Source: Phyllobacterium pellucidum (GTDB taxonomy: Bacteria; Pseudomonadota; Alphaproteobacteria; Rhizobiales; Rhizobiaceae). From it: a DNA stretch of 64,000 nucleotides. Shown piece after piece: positions 55,289 through 64,000 of the stretch; the stretch's first letter is position 1; every line of letters begins with the position of its first letter. The DNA lies in the NCBI RefSeq assembly GCF_013327855.1, contig NZ_JABUMX010000006.1, forward strand, positions 1-64,000, written 5' to 3'. The notes beneath the pieces were generated by a model, which did no database searches, had not been told where the DNA came from, and saw only the letters and a program-made list of their open reading frames with translations. Position numbers and translations under genes: made by a program.

Positions 55289-55414
55289 ATGTGGTATTTC
55301 TCCTGGCTTCTCGGATTACCATTCGCCGCGGCCTTCGCCGTCCTTAATGCGATGTGGTACGAACTCGTAGAGGACGATGGGACACGCAAGGATGGCACCG
55401 ATCAGCGCAGATGA
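55289..55414 (+). CDS. cydX: Cytochrome bd small subunit CydX
   Basis: 41 residues: MWYFSWLLGLPFAAAFAVLN then AMWYE and an acidic/basic tail. CydX/YbgT proteins begin MWYF.WILG and form the third bd subunit that stabilises haem binding. Starts 16 nt after cydB, completing the gene set. Usually missed because of its size. Confidence 0.9.
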   Translation: MWYFSWLLGLPFAAAFAVLNAMWYELVEDDGTRKDGTDQRR

Positions 55415-55440
55415 TCACAGCTTTGTTCTGCGCAGCAGCA

Positions 55441-55456
55441 GTTTACTGCGGTAAAC
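55441..55456. promoter_or_regulatory. parS centromere site before repA
   Basis: GTTTACTGCGGTAAAC agrees at every fixed position with the repABC parS pattern GTTNNCNGCNGNNAAC, the RepB binding site. It lies 230 nt before repA. The flanking bases extend the symmetry to CAGTTTAC / GTAAACTG. Confidence 0.85.
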
Positions 55457-55685
55457 TGGATTGATTTCTTGCGTTGAATCAATCACCAAGAGCCGGCGTC
55501 CATGTGATGGCAAATGTCGTTTGGAGCGGTTGACGCCTTCCCGGATTCGCCGGCTCTTCCACAGGCCGAAACCCTGTTAACCTTTTGTTAACCCAAAAAT
55601 TCTTGCCGGATCAGACGAATCGGAGCTTAATGGCGCTTCGTAAAGCGTTTGCTTTGAAAAAGCGCTATTAGAGGTTTCGATTCAG

Positions 55686-56885
55686 ATGAATATCGCAATG
55701 CCTCTGCCCAAGTTCGAGTTCGACGACAAAATCCTCGATCAAGGGGCGGAGATCTCCCGCCGGCTGGACCAACTTCGGATGGAAAAGTTTCCTCCGAATG
55801 CGAAGAAGACATTGCGTTCCTTTTCGATGGCCGAGGTCGCCCATTATCTCGGCGTCACCCAGAACAATCTGAAGCGACTGCACCTCGAGGGCAAAGGCCC
55901 TGTACCTGCACAGGCTGCGTCAGGTCGCCGTTCCTATACGGCCGAGCAGATGATGGAATTGCGGCACTATCTCGATCGCAACGGCCGCACCGAAGTGAAG
56001 AAATACGTGCCGCACCGCAAACCGGGCGACAAGCTGCAAGTCATCGCCGTGGTCAATTTCAAGGGCGGATCCGGCAAGACGACGACCGCTGCGCATCTTG
56101 CCCAATACCTCGCCCTGACCGGACACCGCGTTCTTGCGATCGATCTTGACCCGCAAGCCTCATTGTCGGCTCTGCATGGCTTTCAACCCGAACTCGATCG
56201 CAATTTGTCGCTCTACGAATCCATTCGTTATGACGGTGAGCGCAAGCCGATTTCCGAGGTGATCCTGCCGACCAACTTTCCCGGGCTCGACATCATCCCG
56301 GCAAATCTCGAACTACAGGAATATGAATACGACACCCCGCTGGCTATGCAGGATCGCTCCTCGCTTGAAGGTCGTCAGTTCTTCACTCGGATCGGCAAGG
56401 CCCTCGAAGAAGTGGATAGCCGCTACGACGTTGTCGTTGTCGATTGCCCACCGCAGCTTGGCTATCTGACGCTGACAGCCATGTCGGCGGCGACGTCCGT
56501 TCTTATTACCGTTCATCCGCAGATGCTCGACCTCATGTCGATGTCGCAGTTCCTGTTGATGCTCGGCGGAATCCTGAAGACAGTCAAGCAGGCTGGGGCA
56601 AAGGTCCAGCTCGACTGGTTTCGCTACCTGATCACGCGCTACGAGCCGACGGACATTCCGCAGGCCCAGATGGTCGGCTTCATGCAATCGATGCTGGCCG
56701 AGGAGATCCTTTCCAATCCCATGCTGAAATCCACGGCAATCTCCGATGCCGGGCTAACAAAGCAGACCCTCTATGAGGTCGAGAAGAACAGCTTCACGCG
56801 ATCAACCTATGAACGCGCAATTGAGTCGCTGGACGCGGTCAGCGCCGAGATCGCAACGCTCATTCACCGTGCGTGGGGACGCTGA
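55686..56885 (+). CDS. repA: Plasmid/chromid partition ATPase RepA
   Basis: 399 residues. N-terminal DNA-binding helices (HYLGVTQNNLKRLHLEGKGP) and a ParA ATPase with deviant Walker A FKGGSGKTTTAAHLAQYL and DLDPQASLSALHG. With RepB it moves daughter replicons apart and represses the repABC operon. The 230-nt gap to parS and repeated GTTAACC sequences upstream make the promoter region. Confidence 0.96.
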   Translation: MNIAMPLPKFEFDDKILDQGAEISRRLDQLRMEKFPPNAKKTLRSFSMAEVAHYLGVTQNNLKRLHLEGKGPVPAQAASGRRSYTAEQMMELRHYLDRNGRTEVKKYVPHRKPGDKLQVIAVVNFKGGSGKTTTAAHLAQYLALTGHRVLAIDLDPQASLSALHGFQPELDRNLSLYESIRYDGERKPISEVILPTNFPGLDIIPANLELQEYEYDTPLAMQDRSSLEGRQFFTRIGKALEEVDSRYDVVVVDCPPQLGYLTLTAMSAATSVLITVHPQMLDLMSMSQFLLMLGGILKTVKQAGAKVQLDWFRYLITRYEPTDIPQAQMVGFMQSMLAEEILSNPMLKSTAISDAGLTKQTLYEVEKNSFTRSTYERAIESLDAVSAEIATLIHRAWGR

Positions 56886-56898
56886 CCATGGGTGAGGG

Positions 56899-56914
56899 GT
56901 TTACCGCAGTAAAA
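56899..56914. promoter_or_regulatory. Second parS-like site between repA and repB
   Basis: GTTTACCGCAGTAAAA matches GTTNNCNGCNGNNAAC except for the last base (A for C). It lies in the 83-nt gap between repA and repB. It could be a weaker RepB site. Confidence 0.6.
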
Positions 56915-56968
56915 AACGCGAAATTGGAACGCAGGATCAATTGCTTACAGCTTGGCGAGAGCAGATAG

Positions 56969-57934
56969 ATGGCCCGTAAGGACATTTTCAGCAGTGTCAT
57001 GAACCCGGCGCCGGGCAAGACCGAGCGCAACAATGCCCTGAACTATGTGGTAAGTGGTGCGTCGCGCTCGATAAAGAGCTCCTTCGAGGAACTCGCCAAG
57101 GGAAGCGTCGTCGAACTTGATCCCGATCTCGTCGATGGATCGTTCGTTGCCGACCGTATCGACGAGGACGACGAGGCGTTTCAGGAGCTGCTGACCGCGG
57201 TGCGGGAGAGGGGGCAGGATTCGCCCATTCTTGTGCGGCCGCACCCAGCGGCGGCCGGGCGCTACCAGGTTGTCTTCGGCCACCGCCGTGTCAAGGTAGC
57301 AAAGCATCTCGGCCGGCAGGTCCGCGCCGTCGTGAAGGCGCTCGAGGACCAGGACCATGTGATCGCACAGGGCCAGGAGAATGCGGCCCGTTCGAATCTT
57401 TCCTTCATTGAGCGCGCATTGTTTGCAAAGCGGCTGGGCGATCTCGGCTACGATCAGTCCATCATCAGGTCCGCATTGGCGATCGATGCGACGACGTTCT
57501 CGAAAATGCAGTCCGTCGGCGCCCACATCCCGGAAGATATCATCCTCGCTATCGGCGCTGCGAAGGCGACGGGACGGGATCGGTGGTGGCAGCTTTCGAA
57601 GCTATTGGAAATGCCAGGCAATGCGGCGAAGGCGAAGGCACTGGTCGCGTCGGGTGAACTAGAAGCGGAGACGGGCGACGCGCGCTTTGGGCAACTGTTC
57701 GATTTGTTGAGCAAGGCCAACAAGCGCCCCGCTAAGGCCGCTGCTTCGCGCAAGAAGGCCTGGGCGCCGACGGACAAGTCGCTCCGCGTCGATATCAACG
57801 ACAACGGCAAGGCGTTTACCCTGGCGCTCAAAGCCAAAAACGCTTCGCGCTTCGGATCCTATATTACCGACAGGCTGGAGGAGCTTTACCGCGAATTCCA
57901 GCAATCGGAAACGGTCAATAAATCAGGAGATTAA
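56969..57934 (+). CDS. repB: Partition protein RepB (ParB family)
   Basis: 321 residues. ParB/Spo0J nuclease-like N-terminal domain with DSPILVRPHPAAAGRYQVVFGHRRVKVAKHLG, and a helix-turn-helix region (SFIERALFAKRLGDLGYDQSIIRSALAIDATTFSKM). It binds parS and works with RepA in segregation. Confidence 0.95.
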   Translation: MARKDIFSSVMNPAPGKTERNNALNYVVSGASRSIKSSFEELAKGSVVELDPDLVDGSFVADRIDEDDEAFQELLTAVRERGQDSPILVRPHPAAAGRYQVVFGHRRVKVAKHLGRQVRAVVKALEDQDHVIAQGQENAARSNLSFIERALFAKRLGDLGYDQSIIRSALAIDATTFSKMQSVGAHIPEDIILAIGAAKATGRDRWWQLSKLLEMPGNAAKAKALVASGELEAETGDARFGQLFDLLSKANKRPAKAAASRKKAWAPTDKSLRVDINDNGKAFTLALKAKNASRFGSYITDRLEELYREFQQSETVNKSGD

Positions 57935-57944
57935 CCCGCAAAAG

Positions 57945-57999
57945 AAAAAAGCCCACCTCAACATCGCTGTCTCGGAAGGCTTCTCTCATATCTCTAGCA
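57945..57999 (-). ncRNA. Antisense ctRNA (incA-alpha) in the repB-repC gap
   Basis: The repB-repC gap of repABC replicons carries a small antisense RNA that restrains repC. Here the minus strand has TTGACA (58034-58029), 17 nt, then GATTCT (58011-58006) as a promoter, giving a start near 57999. It ends in a hairpin (AAGCCTTCC ... GGTGGGCTT) and a T-run at 57950-57945. Ends are estimated. Confidence 0.75.
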
Positions 58000-58093
58000 G
58001 GATCGAGAATCGCATTTCCCCGAATCAGTGTCAAGATATTTTGACGTCGTTCTGGCGAGTGGATTTCTTTTGCCTTTAGAAAGGTAAGAGGCA

Positions 58094-59371
58094 ATGCAGA
58101 CGGGGAATGCATTCACGACGCCCTTTGGGCGGCGGTCGCTATCGCTTGGCATGTTGGCAACCCAACACCTGGCCCTGGAGATAGATCCGGCAACGTCGAT
58201 CGACAAATGGAAGCTGTTCAGGAGCCTGTGCGAGGCGAGGGCGCTGGTAGGAATTTCGGACCGCGCTCTGGTGGTACTGAACGCTCTGCTGACGTTCTAT
58301 CCACAGGCGGAGCTCAGCGAAGCAAACGGGCTTGTTGTCTTCCCGTCAAACGCGCAGCTGTCGTTGCGGGCGCATGGAATGGCTCCCGCCACATTGCGTC
58401 GCCACCTCGCTGCCCTGATCGAAGCGGGGCTCATTTTCCGCAAGGACAGCCCCAACGGCAAACGCTTCGCACGCAAGGCGCGGGGAGGGGAGGGTGGTGA
58501 AGCATTCGGCTTCTCGCTGGCTCCCTTGGTGGCGCGGGCCGAGGAACTCGCAGGAATGGCCGAACAGGTGAGAAGCGAACGGCTTCAGCTGAAACTGATG
58601 AAGGAGCGCGTAACGCTGCTCCGGCGCGATATCGTCAAACTCATTGAACTCGGCTTCGAGACTTTGCCCGATCTCGACTGGAGCGTGCAGTACAGGCGGT
58701 TTCGCAGTGTCATTGACGGGATTCCGCGTCAAGCGACCATCCACGATCTGGAACCCGCTGTGGACGGTCTGGAATGCATCCACATGGAAGTGTCTAACAA
58801 CCTGGAGAAACAGTTAAATTCTGAGAATATGAGCGCCAAAGAGTCTCAAACTGAGCGCCACAAACAAAATTCAAACACCCAATCCACCTCTGATCTTGAA
58901 CCTAGCTTTAGAAAAGACCAGGGGGCAAAAGTCGTGGATCAAACGGGAAGCATGACAGAGACAAAGCAGTCGGTATCAGACAAGATGGCCAGAAGCGCGC
59001 AGACGCCGGAAACTGCACAGACCGACAGGCCTATCCCGCTTGCATTGGTTCGCCAGGCATGCCCGAGCATTGCCGCCTATGGGCGCGACGGTATTTCAAG
59101 CTGGCATGACCTGATGGCCGCGGCCGTGGTCGTGCGCTCGATGCTTGGGGTGAGTCCTTCGGCCTATGAGGAAGCTTGCGATATACTGGGCCAGGAAAAT
59201 GCGGCGATTGTCGTAGCATGCATCCTCGAAAGGGCAGACCATATCAACTCGGCCGGCGGTTATCTGCGTTCCTTGACGGACAAGGCGGCACGCGAGGAGT
59301 TTTCGGTCTGGCCGATGCTCCTTGCTCAGCTGCGGGCCAATGGCAGCCACGTTCAACTGGTGAAAACATGA
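58094..59371 (+). CDS. repC: Replication initiator RepC
   Basis: 425 residues, full RepC length. N-terminal FGRRSLSLGMLATQHLALE and winged-helix region ALVVLNALLTFYP ... ATLRRHLAALIEAGLIFRKDSPNGKR; C-terminal FSVWPMLLAQLRANGS. It starts replication at an origin inside its own gene; an AT-rich stretch at about 58790-58930, encoding a low-complexity linker, is the likely oriV. Under ctRNA control. Confidence 0.95.
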   Translation: MQTGNAFTTPFGRRSLSLGMLATQHLALEIDPATSIDKWKLFRSLCEARALVGISDRALVVLNALLTFYPQAELSEANGLVVFPSNAQLSLRAHGMAPATLRRHLAALIEAGLIFRKDSPNGKRFARKARGGEGGEAFGFSLAPLVARAEELAGMAEQVRSERLQLKLMKERVTLLRRDIVKLIELGFETLPDLDWSVQYRRFRSVIDGIPRQATIHDLEPAVDGLECIHMEVSNNLEKQLNSENMSAKESQTERHKQNSNTQSTSDLEPSFRKDQGAKVVDQTGSMTETKQSVSDKMARSAQTPETAQTDRPIPLALVRQACPSIAAYGRDGISSWHDLMAAAVVVRSMLGVSPSAYEEACDILGQENAAIVVACILERADHINSAGGYLRSLTDKAAREEFSVWPMLLAQLRANGSHVQLVKT

Positions 59372-59427
59372 CGAAGGCCGGATTTATGACAGCCAGGCAT
59401 GGCGAGCGAACATATGGATGCGCCGAT

Positions 59428-59462
59428 GAAGCGGAAGTGAACGTCGTTTTGTCTTCCGCTTC
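59428..59462 (+). terminator. Hairpin after repC
   Basis: GAAGCGGAA and TTCCGCTTC, 9-bp perfect stem with a 17-nt loop, 56 nt after the repC stop, followed by GACAAAAAC rather than a T-run. Possible end of the repABC transcript. Confidence 0.45.
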
Positions 59463-59536
59463 GACAAAAACATTAACCTAAACAGAGGATTAACGGGTGG
59501 GCTGCGCTTGGCCTTTCGGGGGGAGCAAAGCCGCGG

Positions 59537-59881
59537 TTAGTCGTTGCTGCCAACGGCACAGATCGTGGACCGCGTGAGGAACCGCACTTCACGCCCATTG
59601 TCGAGCGAGAACATGCCACCCCGTCCCGGAACGACATCGATGATCAGGTCGGTGTGTTTCCAGACATCGTACTGGGAGGCGCTGATATAGACCGGCGCGC
59701 CGCCGATCTCGCCAAGCTTGACGTCCTGGTCACCGATGATGAAATCGCCTTGCGTATAGCACATGGGCGAAGAACCGTCGCAGCAGCCGCCGGACTGGTG
59801 AAAGAGGATCGGCCCGTATTCCGATTGCAGGGTCGAAATCAATTCGAGTGCAGCAGGGGTGGCGGTGACTTTTTCTTCCAT
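59537..59881 (-). CDS. DUF779 protein linked to aldehyde dehydrogenase
   Basis: 114 residues from the ATG at 59881, which has GGAGG at correct spacing; an open frame to 59929 has no such site. Contains HQSGGCCDGSSPMCY, the conserved cysteine cluster of DUF779 proteins, and ends with a strand-rich region. DUF779 genes travel with aldehyde dehydrogenases; the function is unknown but the cysteines suggest metal or thiol chemistry. 60 nt downstream of the dehydrogenase. Confidence 0.85.
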   Translation of the reverse strand: MEEKVTATPAALELISTLQSEYGPILFHQSGGCCDGSSPMCYTQGDFIIGDQDVKLGEIGGAPVYISASQYDVWKHTDLIIDVVPGRGGMFSLDNGREVRFLTRSTICAVGSND

Positions 59882-59941
59882 GCGAGCCTCCAAGTGAAAT
59901 TGATGGCGCCGGCCTTCCAGCGCCATCAATGATCCAACCGG

Positions 59942-61459
59942 TCAGAAGAAGCCGAGTTTCTTTGGACTGTAGCTCACAAGCATGTTCTTCGTCTGCTGGT
60001 AGTGGTCAAGCATCTTCAGATGATTTTCCCGGCCGATGCCGGACTGCTTGTATCCGCCGAACGCGGCATGCGCCGGGTAGGCGTGGTAACAATTGGTCCA
60101 CACGCGTCCGGCCTGGATGGCGCGGCCAAAGCGATAGCAGGTATTGGCGTCGCGGCTCCAGATCCCGGCGCCGAGACCGTAGAGCGTGTCATTGGCAATC
60201 GACAGGGCCTCGTCATTATCCCGGAAGGTGGTCACGGAAACCACTGGACCGAAGATCTCTTCCTGGAAGATGCGCATGCGGTTGTGACCCTTGAACACCG
60301 TCGGCTTGACATAGTAGCCGCCGGCAAGATCGCCTGGAAGTTCGTTGCGACCGCCACCGATCAGGACCTCGGCGCCTTCCTGCCTGCCGATGTCCATGTA
60401 GGAGAGGATCTTCTCGAGTTGTTCGCTGGAGGCCTGCGCGCCGATCATGGTCGCTGGATCGAGCGGGTCGCCCTGGACGATAGCCTCGACGCGCTTCAAC
60501 GCACGCTCCATGAACTTGTCATAGATTGCTTCATGAACGAGGGCGCGGCTCGGGCATGTGCAAACCTCGCCCTGATTGAGCGCGAACATGACGAAACCTT
60601 CGATCGCCTTGTCGAAGAAATCGTCATCCTCGGCCGTGACATCCTTGAAGAAGATGTTGGGTGATTTGCCGCCGAGTTCGAGTGTGACCGGAATGAGATT
60701 CTGGCTGGCATATTGCATGATCAGGCGGCCAGTCGTCGTCTCGCCGGTAAATGCGATCTTGGCAATGCGCGGGCTGGAGGCGAGGGGCTTGCCTGCCTCA
60801 AGGCCGAAGCCGTTGACGATATTGAGGACGCCTGGCGGCAGAAGGTCGCCGACCAATTCAGCGAAAACGAGGATCGATGCGGGGGTCTGTTCAGCAGGCT
60901 TCAGCACGACGCAGTTGCCCGCAGCGAGCGCGGGAGCAAGCTTCCAGATCGCCATGAGAAGCGGGAAGTTCCACGGAATGATCTGGCCGACGACGCCGAG
61001 CGGTTCGTGGAAATGATAGGCGACCGTGTCGTGGTCGATCTCGGAAATGCCACCCTCCTGCGCGCGGATGGCGCCGGCGAAATAGCGCAGATGGTCGATC
61101 GCCAGTGGCAGGTCGGCTGCGGTCGTTTCGCGAATGGGCTTGCCGTTGTCCCAGGTTTCGGCTTCGGCCAGGATGTCGAGGTTGTCTTCCATCACCTGGG
61201 CGATCTTGTTGAGGATGACGCTGCGCTCGGCCGGGCTGGTGCGGCCCCAGGCCTCCTTGGCAGCATGCGCTGCATCGAGTGCTGCTTCGACATCACTGGC
61301 GTCAGAGCGGGCGATTTCGCAAATTACCTGGCCGTTTACGGGCGACGTATTTTCGAAATATTTGCCGGACCTCGGCTCGACGAATTTACCGCCGATGAAG
61401 TTGCCGTATCGCGACTTGAATTTGGGTTTGGCTGTGCGGTTGAACTCTACCTTGTTCAT
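59942..61459 (-). CDS. NAD-dependent aldehyde dehydrogenase
   Basis: 506 residues from the ATG at 61459 (GGGAGGAAATCAC upstream). Catalytic Cys in [13 protein letters not shown], general base Glu in [14 protein letters not shown], and [21 protein letters not shown] for cofactor binding. The N terminus and length resemble acetaldehyde dehydrogenases of the ExaC/AldB group. It oxidises short aldehydes to acids. The AcoR-like regulator upstream on the same strand probably controls it. Confidence 0.93.
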   Translation of the reverse strand: MNKVEFNRTAKPKFKSRYGNFIGGKFVEPRSGKYFENTSPVNGQVICEIARSDASDVEAALDAAHAAKEAWGRTSPAERSVILNKIAQVMEDNLDILAEAETWDNGKPIRETTAADLPLAIDHLRYFAGAIRAQEGGISEIDHDTVAYHFHEPLGVVGQIIPWNFPLLMAIWKLAPALAAGNCVVLKPAEQTPASILVFAELVGDLLPPGVLNIVNGFGLEAGKPLASSPRIAKIAFTGETTTGRLIMQYASQNLIPVTLELGGKSPNIFFKDVTAEDDDFFDKAIEGFVMFALNQGEVCTCPSRALVHEAIYDKFMERALKRVEAIVQGDPLDPATMIGAQASSEQLEKILSYMDIGRQEGAEVLIGGGRNELPGDLAGGYYVKPTVFKGHNRMRIFQEEIFGPVVSVTTFRDNDEALSIANDTLYGLGAGIWSRDANTCYRFGRAIQAGRVWTNCYHAYPAHAAFGGYKQSGIGRENHLKMLDHYQQTKNMLVSYSPKKLGFF

Positions 61460-61548
61460 GTGATTTCCTCCCTGACGCGAGCCGGTTTTGACGAACTCGC
61501 GCGTTAAATACCGCCTCCTGCGGCAGGGTTGGAGCATCGGCGAGAAAG

Positions 61549-61566
61549 CCCGGCCTGTCAGCCGGG
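61549..61566 (-). terminator. Hairpin between regulator and aldehyde dehydrogenase
   Basis: CCCGGC and GCCGGG, 6-bp stem with 6-nt loop. On the minus strand it follows the AcoR-like gene and is trailed by CTTTCTC. Weak terminator or attenuator. Confidence 0.45.
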
Positions 61567-61617
61567 TGCCGGCAACATGACAGTGCGAGTGTCGCAGATC
61601 TGAGACAATTGCCCGCG

Positions 61618-62586
61618 CTAATTGAGTCCGAGGCGCTTAAGCTTCCGATGCAGCGTGGCGCGGCTCATGCCAAGGATCCCGGCCGCAAGGGAAACATTGC
61701 CGCCTGCATTGCTGAGAGCGCGGCGGATGACGCTGCGCTCGGCTGAGGCGAAACCGCGTTCGGGATCGATCTCCTGGCCAAGGAGGTTGGCGGCCGGCAG
61801 CGGACCGCTGAGGCTTTCATCGGTTAAGCCGAAGACGTGGCGTGCGGACCGTGACGCGCCGATGACGAGATCGTCCTGGTCGACGGCAATCAGCGCATTG
61901 ACGACGCGATCACCCGCAATATTGTCGCCGGCCATGACGATGCGCGCCTTGGGAAAAGCAAGACGGAAATTCTCGGCCTCGACCCGGCGGGCCGCATCGA
62001 CGACCGCCATGGCAATAAGCTTGACAAAGTCTTCCGTGAGATCGGACCGCGCCGACGAGACATCGATCACGGCCATCAAGCGACCGCGATGGTCGAAGAT
62101 GGGCGCGACAGTGCAGGAAAGAGCGGTATTGCGACTGCGAAAATGCTGGTCGCGGTGGATGGTCAGCGATCGTTGCTCGGCGATGGCGGTTCCAATCCCG
62201 TTCGTGCCTTCGCTTTCTTCGCTCCACACGGCTCCCGTCCAAAGGCCGATCTTGTAGAACGTCGTATCGTCACCAGCATAGCCACGACGATCGACAGGCA
62301 CGCCCTCCTTGTCGGCGAGGAGAACGCAACAACCGGCACCGCCGACGGCTGTATAGAGCCGGTCGAGTGTTCCGGACGCCGTGTCGATGAGCGAACCGAG
62401 CCGTTCGCGCGCCTCCGATAGTTCGCGGTCGGTCAAAACGTTCGGCGGGGTGTGTTCCTCCGGGTTGAGACCATAGAGGCGCATGGACCGTCCCCACGAT
62501 GCGACAAGTGCTGACTGCGCCGCAGCATCGCCGGCAAGCGCCGTTTGGATGTGTTCCGCGTGCAAGCCCTCATGCAGTCTTCCCAT
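61618..62586 (-). CDS. AcoR-like regulator with GAF and Fis-type HTH, no AAA+ domain
   Basis: 322 residues from the ATG at 62586, chosen for the GGAGGAG site 4 nt upstream; an in-frame start at 62625 lacks one. A GAF domain ([36 protein letters not shown]) and a C-terminal Fis/HTH_8 helix pair ([36 protein letters not shown]) are seen. The sigma-54 AAA+ domain that joins these in AcoR is missing, so it must work with ordinary RNA polymerase. Likely regulator of the aldehyde dehydrogenase. Confidence 0.82.
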   Translation of the reverse strand: MGRLHEGLHAEHIQTALAGDAAAQSALVASWGRSMRLYGLNPEEHTPPNVLTDRELSEARERLGSLIDTASGTLDRLYTAVGGAGCCVLLADKEGVPVDRRGYAGDDTTFYKIGLWTGAVWSEESEGTNGIGTAIAEQRSLTIHRDQHFRSRNTALSCTVAPIFDHRGRLMAVIDVSSARSDLTEDFVKLIAMAVVDAARRVEAENFRLAFPKARIVMAGDNIAGDRVVNALIAVDQDDLVIGASRSARHVFGLTDESLSGPLPAANLLGQEIDPERGFASAERSVIRRALSNAGGNVSLAAGILGMSRATLHRKLKRLGLN

Positions 62587-62667
62587 GCTCTCCTCCCACA
62601 GAGTGCTGGCGATCCGCCGATCCATAGCAGCATAGGTCGCGGCGGTCCGCCGTCAAGTCGGCAACAG

Positions 62668-63120
62668 CTAAAGTGCGAGGCTGGCGTCGCCTCGGTCGAT
62701 GTCGCGCCGCAGGATGATCGACGTCGTTACATCGTCGACCTGATCCATCGTCGCGACCCTGTCGCGAATTATGTTGAGGTGATTGATCGATGGCACTTCA
62801 ATTTCGACGATCAGGTCAAGTTGGCCGCTGACTGACGAGACACGCCGAACTTCGGGATAGGCGGCAAGGCGGTCGAGGACGCCGAGCGAGGGCGTGCGAA
62901 CCAGGCTGATGAGTAGAAAGGCGCAAATCAGCCCTTCGTTCAGCTGGCCGATATCGGCGCGATAGCCGCGAATGACACCTGACTTTTCGAGAAAGAGTAT
63001 CCTTTCGCTCGTCGCGCTGCGCGAAAGACCGATCTCGCCGGCGAGAGTCTTGATGGGAATTTTGGCATCGCGCGAAAGAATGCTGAGGATCGCGCGGTCC
63101 TTGTCATCAAGCTCTTTCAT
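62668..63120 (-). CDS. Lrp/AsnC-family regulator
   Basis: 150 residues from the ATG at 63120 (MKELDDKDRAILSILSRD). Helix-turn-helix IKTLAGEIGLSRSATSERILFLEKSGVI and a C-terminal RAM domain (VSSVSGQLDLIVEIEV). The open frame upstream to 63267 is not Lrp-like. Divergent from the phosphotransferase gene, which it probably controls in response to an amino acid. Confidence 0.9.
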   Translation of the reverse strand: MKELDDKDRAILSILSRDAKIPIKTLAGEIGLSRSATSERILFLEKSGVIRGYRADIGQLNEGLICAFLLISLVRTPSLGVLDRLAAYPEVRRVSSVSGQLDLIVEIEVPSINHLNIIRDRVATMDQVDDVTTSIILRRDIDRGDASLAL

Positions 63121-63242
63121 TGCACTTTCATCCTCGCCGACCAAATGCCGGTCAGGGCCGTCAAAACGACGATGAAACCGGCGGATTAACGGATGCCCGA
63201 TTTTTTGACCCATGCCAAGCTTGAAGACAATGGAGCCTGCGC

Positions 63243-64000
63243 ATGATTGATCTGTCTCATCCGGCACCGTCGTTCTCGGACGCGGAAGCTCTCATAATCG
63301 CTCGTGAGCACTTCGGTATCGAAGGCCGGATCAGCCCGCTTGCCAGCGAGCGGGACCAGAATTTCAGGATCGATGCGAACGAGGGCCATTCCTTCATCCT
63401 GAAAATGGTCAACGCCTGCGAGCCGCGTGACCAGAGCGATTTTCAAACGGCATTGCTTGAGCACCTTGAGAAGCACGCCTGCGAACTTGCCATGCCCCGG
63501 CTGCGCCGCACCTTGACCGGCCTTGCGCTCGCAAGCGTCGAAGGGCCGAGCGGCGAGCATCACGCCGTTCGCATGGTGTCCTGGCAGATCGGCGAACCAC
63601 TCGCGACAATGGAGCGAACGCCCGCAACGCTTGGCAATCTCGGCAAAGTTCTCGGCGAGTTGGACCGGGCATTGCAGGGCTTCATCCACGCCGGTGCCCT
63701 GCGAACTTTCGATTGGGATATTCGGGCGGCGGGGTTGTCGCGGCAGCGAGTGCAATATGTCAACGACGCAGGCGATCGCGCCTTGCTGGAACGCTGGCTC
63801 GATCGCTTCGACCGTGATGTAGCCCCGCGCCTGCCTGCCTTGCGCGCTGCCGTCATTCACAATGATGCCAATGACTGGAATGTGCTGGTCGATGCCTCCG
63901 ACCCCACTCGCATCGCCGGCCTCATCGATTTCGGTGATGCACTGCACAGCGTGGTGATTGCGGAGGTCGCAGTTGCCTGCGCCTACTCCATTCTGGAGGT
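63243..64000 (+). CDS. Phosphotransferase-domain protein, 5' part (gene continues beyond window)
   Basis: At least 252 codons, open to the window end. APH/choline-kinase fold: N-terminal SERDQNFRIDANEGHSFILK, catalytic loop AVIHNDANDWNVLV and metal loop GLIDFGD. In Hyphomicrobiales similar N termini belong to long proteins that join a phosphotransferase to a class III aminotransferase; whether this one does cannot be seen. Divergent Lrp gene nearby suggests amino-group metabolism. Confidence 0.75.
   Translation, partial: MIDLSHPAPSFSDAEALIIAREHFGIEGRISPLASERDQNFRIDANEGHSFILKMVNACEPRDQSDFQTALLEHLEKHACELAMPRLRRTLTGLALASVEGPSGEHHAVRMVSWQIGEPLATMERTPATLGNLGKVLGELDRALQGFIHAGALRTFDWDIRAAGLSRQRVQYVNDAGDRALLERWLDRFDRDVAPRLPALRAAVIHNDANDWNVLVDASDPTRIAGLIDFGDALHSVVIAEVAVACAYSILE

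Noticed and set aside
56899..56914. Reading the site between repA and repB as a terminator
   Set aside because: The symmetry follows the RepB site pattern and there is no stable hairpin with a T-run.
1..64000. Insertion sequences, integrases, phage genes and CRISPR arrays
   Set aside because: No transposase, integrase or phage structural pattern and no regularly spaced repeats were seen, even around the accessory blocks.

Overview
The window reads as a GC-rich alphaproteobacterial replicon, most likely a chromid or secondary chromosome of a Hyphomicrobiales (Rhizobiales) member near the Brucella/Ochrobactrum/Mesorhizobium/Sinorhizobium groups. The evidence is a complete repABC replication and partition operon with a parS palindrome and an antisense ctRNA locus, an Irr-type box before an iron operon, and a cluster in the same order as half of the Sinorhizobium galactoglucan (exp/wg) locus. 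Core metabolic genes (gcvTHP, cydDCABX) share the replicon with accessory blocks, which fits a chromid better than a simple plasmid. The species cannot be fixed from sequence reading alone.

Layout. 1-7.2 kb: 3' end of tRNA-fMet, a threonine/serine dehydratase, a membrane nucleotide cyclase, and the glycine cleavage operon gcvTHP behind a tandem glycine riboswitch. 7.2-10.5 kb: an accessory stretch, all on the minus strand, with a GSU2403-type nucleotidyltransferase-fold protein, an AT-rich island of very small or broken reading frames, an orphan barstar-like inhibitor and a second nucleotide cyclase. 10.9-20.2 kb: a type IV secretion operon in the order virB8-9-10-11-1-2-3-4-7-6. No virB5, virD4 or relaxase gene is visible, and virB10 carries a +1 frameshift in a CCCC run.

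20.2-38.7 kb: a polysaccharide export and assembly locus. Its order is glycosyltransferase, MarR regulator, type I secretion ABC protein, membrane fusion protein, RTX calcium-binding protein, GT2, methyltransferase, GT4, two carbohydrate-associated proteins, GT4, then a pyruvyltransferase-family protein, a secreted beta-propeller-like protein and galE. Two copies of one 21-bp palindrome stand before the regulator/exporter pair and before the RTX gene, so one regulon is likely. 38.9-43.8 kb: a LacI regulator next to a minus-strand operon for a polar amino acid ABC transporter with an aspartylglucosaminidase-type hydrolase. A perfect LacI-type operator sits just before the operon.

44-48.3 kb: an EfeUOB-type iron uptake operon with an extra EfeM-like protein, preceded by a TTAGAA-N3-TTCTAA Irr-type box. 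48.4-55.4 kb: a GbsR-type regulator followed by cydD-cydC-cydA-cydB and a 41-residue cydX, making a complete cytochrome bd oxidase module. 55.4-59.5 kb: repABC. 59.5-62.6 kb: a DUF779 protein and an aldehyde dehydrogenase with an AcoR-like GAF/Fis regulator. 62.7-64 kb: an Lrp/AsnC regulator divergent from a phosphotransferase-domain gene that runs off the window.

The items most worth a second look are the permuted T4SS with the broken virB10, the decaying small-gene island next to barstar, the partial galactoglucan-like locus with its paired operators, and the glycoasparagine-like uptake operon.
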